DNA of 6,668 nt from CAZJAT01 sp964544145. Lineage in GTDB: Bacteria > Hydrothermota > 32-111. Made by a program: the position numbers and the translations under genes. The DNA is taken from NCBI GenBank assembly GCA_964544145.1, contig CAZJAT010000047.1, positions 1 through 6,668 of the forward strand. The letters run 5' to 3'. The notes beneath the pieces are model-generated. The model saw nothing but the letters and a program-made list of their open reading frames with translations. It made no database searches and was not told where the DNA came from. Below, piece by piece: positions 6,606-6,668 of the stretch (its first letter is position 1; every line of letters begins with the position of its first letter).

Positions 6606-6668
6606 TTAATAAGGCGGTTGAGGAAGATCTGTTACTGCCCCTACACAAATTTCTTCATCACCAATAAC
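6606..6668 (-). CDS. C-terminal tail (20 codons) of an unidentified upstream gene
   Basis: On the minus strand the frame entering from the window edge is open for 20 codons and ends in TAA at 6608-6606. The tail ends in TDLPQPPY and contains GDEEICVGAV. The other two minus-strand frames hit stops within the first few codons, so this frame is the only one that can carry a gene from outside. The 15-bp distance to the permease start suggests an operon. Twenty residues are too few to name the protein. A purine or pyrimidine enzyme would be a natural partner for the permease, but nothing seen here proves it. Confidence 0.6.
   Translation of the reverse strand, partial: VIGDEEICVGAVTDLPQPPY

Overview
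The window looks like a piece of a low-GC bacterial chromosome, probably a metagenome-assembled or draft scaffold because a run of exactly 100 N interrupts it. The two helicase/nuclease genes resemble the AddAB pair of Bacteroidota and related phyla. The tandem order, the AddB-type sequence around 'LETR.LNFD..VIMSVNEGIIP', and the replacement of the AddB Walker A region by an 'LPSQR' segment all point that way. Arginine is encoded mostly by AGA/AGG and isoleucine often by ATA. I would not fix the phylum from this alone.

Layout: (1) 1-1959, plus strand, the 3' two thirds or so of an AddA/RecB-like UvrD-family helicase with a complete C-terminal RecB-type nuclease domain. (2) 1956-4658, plus strand, an AddB-like partner of 900 residues, translationally coupled to the first gene by an ATGA overlap. 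(3) 4659-5231, a 573-bp gene-free stretch between convergent genes. It begins 3 bp after the addB stop with a perfect heptanucleotide tandem array (25 units of two types, CAAGATT and CAAGTTA), runs into the 100-N gap, and continues with two short degenerate stretches that also have a period of about 7 bp. (4) 5232-6590, minus strand, a nucleobase transporter of the NCS2/NAT family. (5) 6606-6668, minus strand, the last 20 codons of an unidentified gene 15 bp upstream of the transporter, probably in the same operon.

The first two genes should act together as a double-strand-break end-processing helicase-nuclease that feeds RecA-dependent recombination. The transporter side is a separate transcription unit whose substrate cannot be fixed from the window. 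I do not see a defence system, CRISPR array, RNA gene or transposase. The points most worth a second look are the two-letter heptamer array, the loss in AddB of the cysteines that hold an iron-sulfur cluster in characterised AddB, and the replacement of the substrate-binding acidic residues in the transporter.
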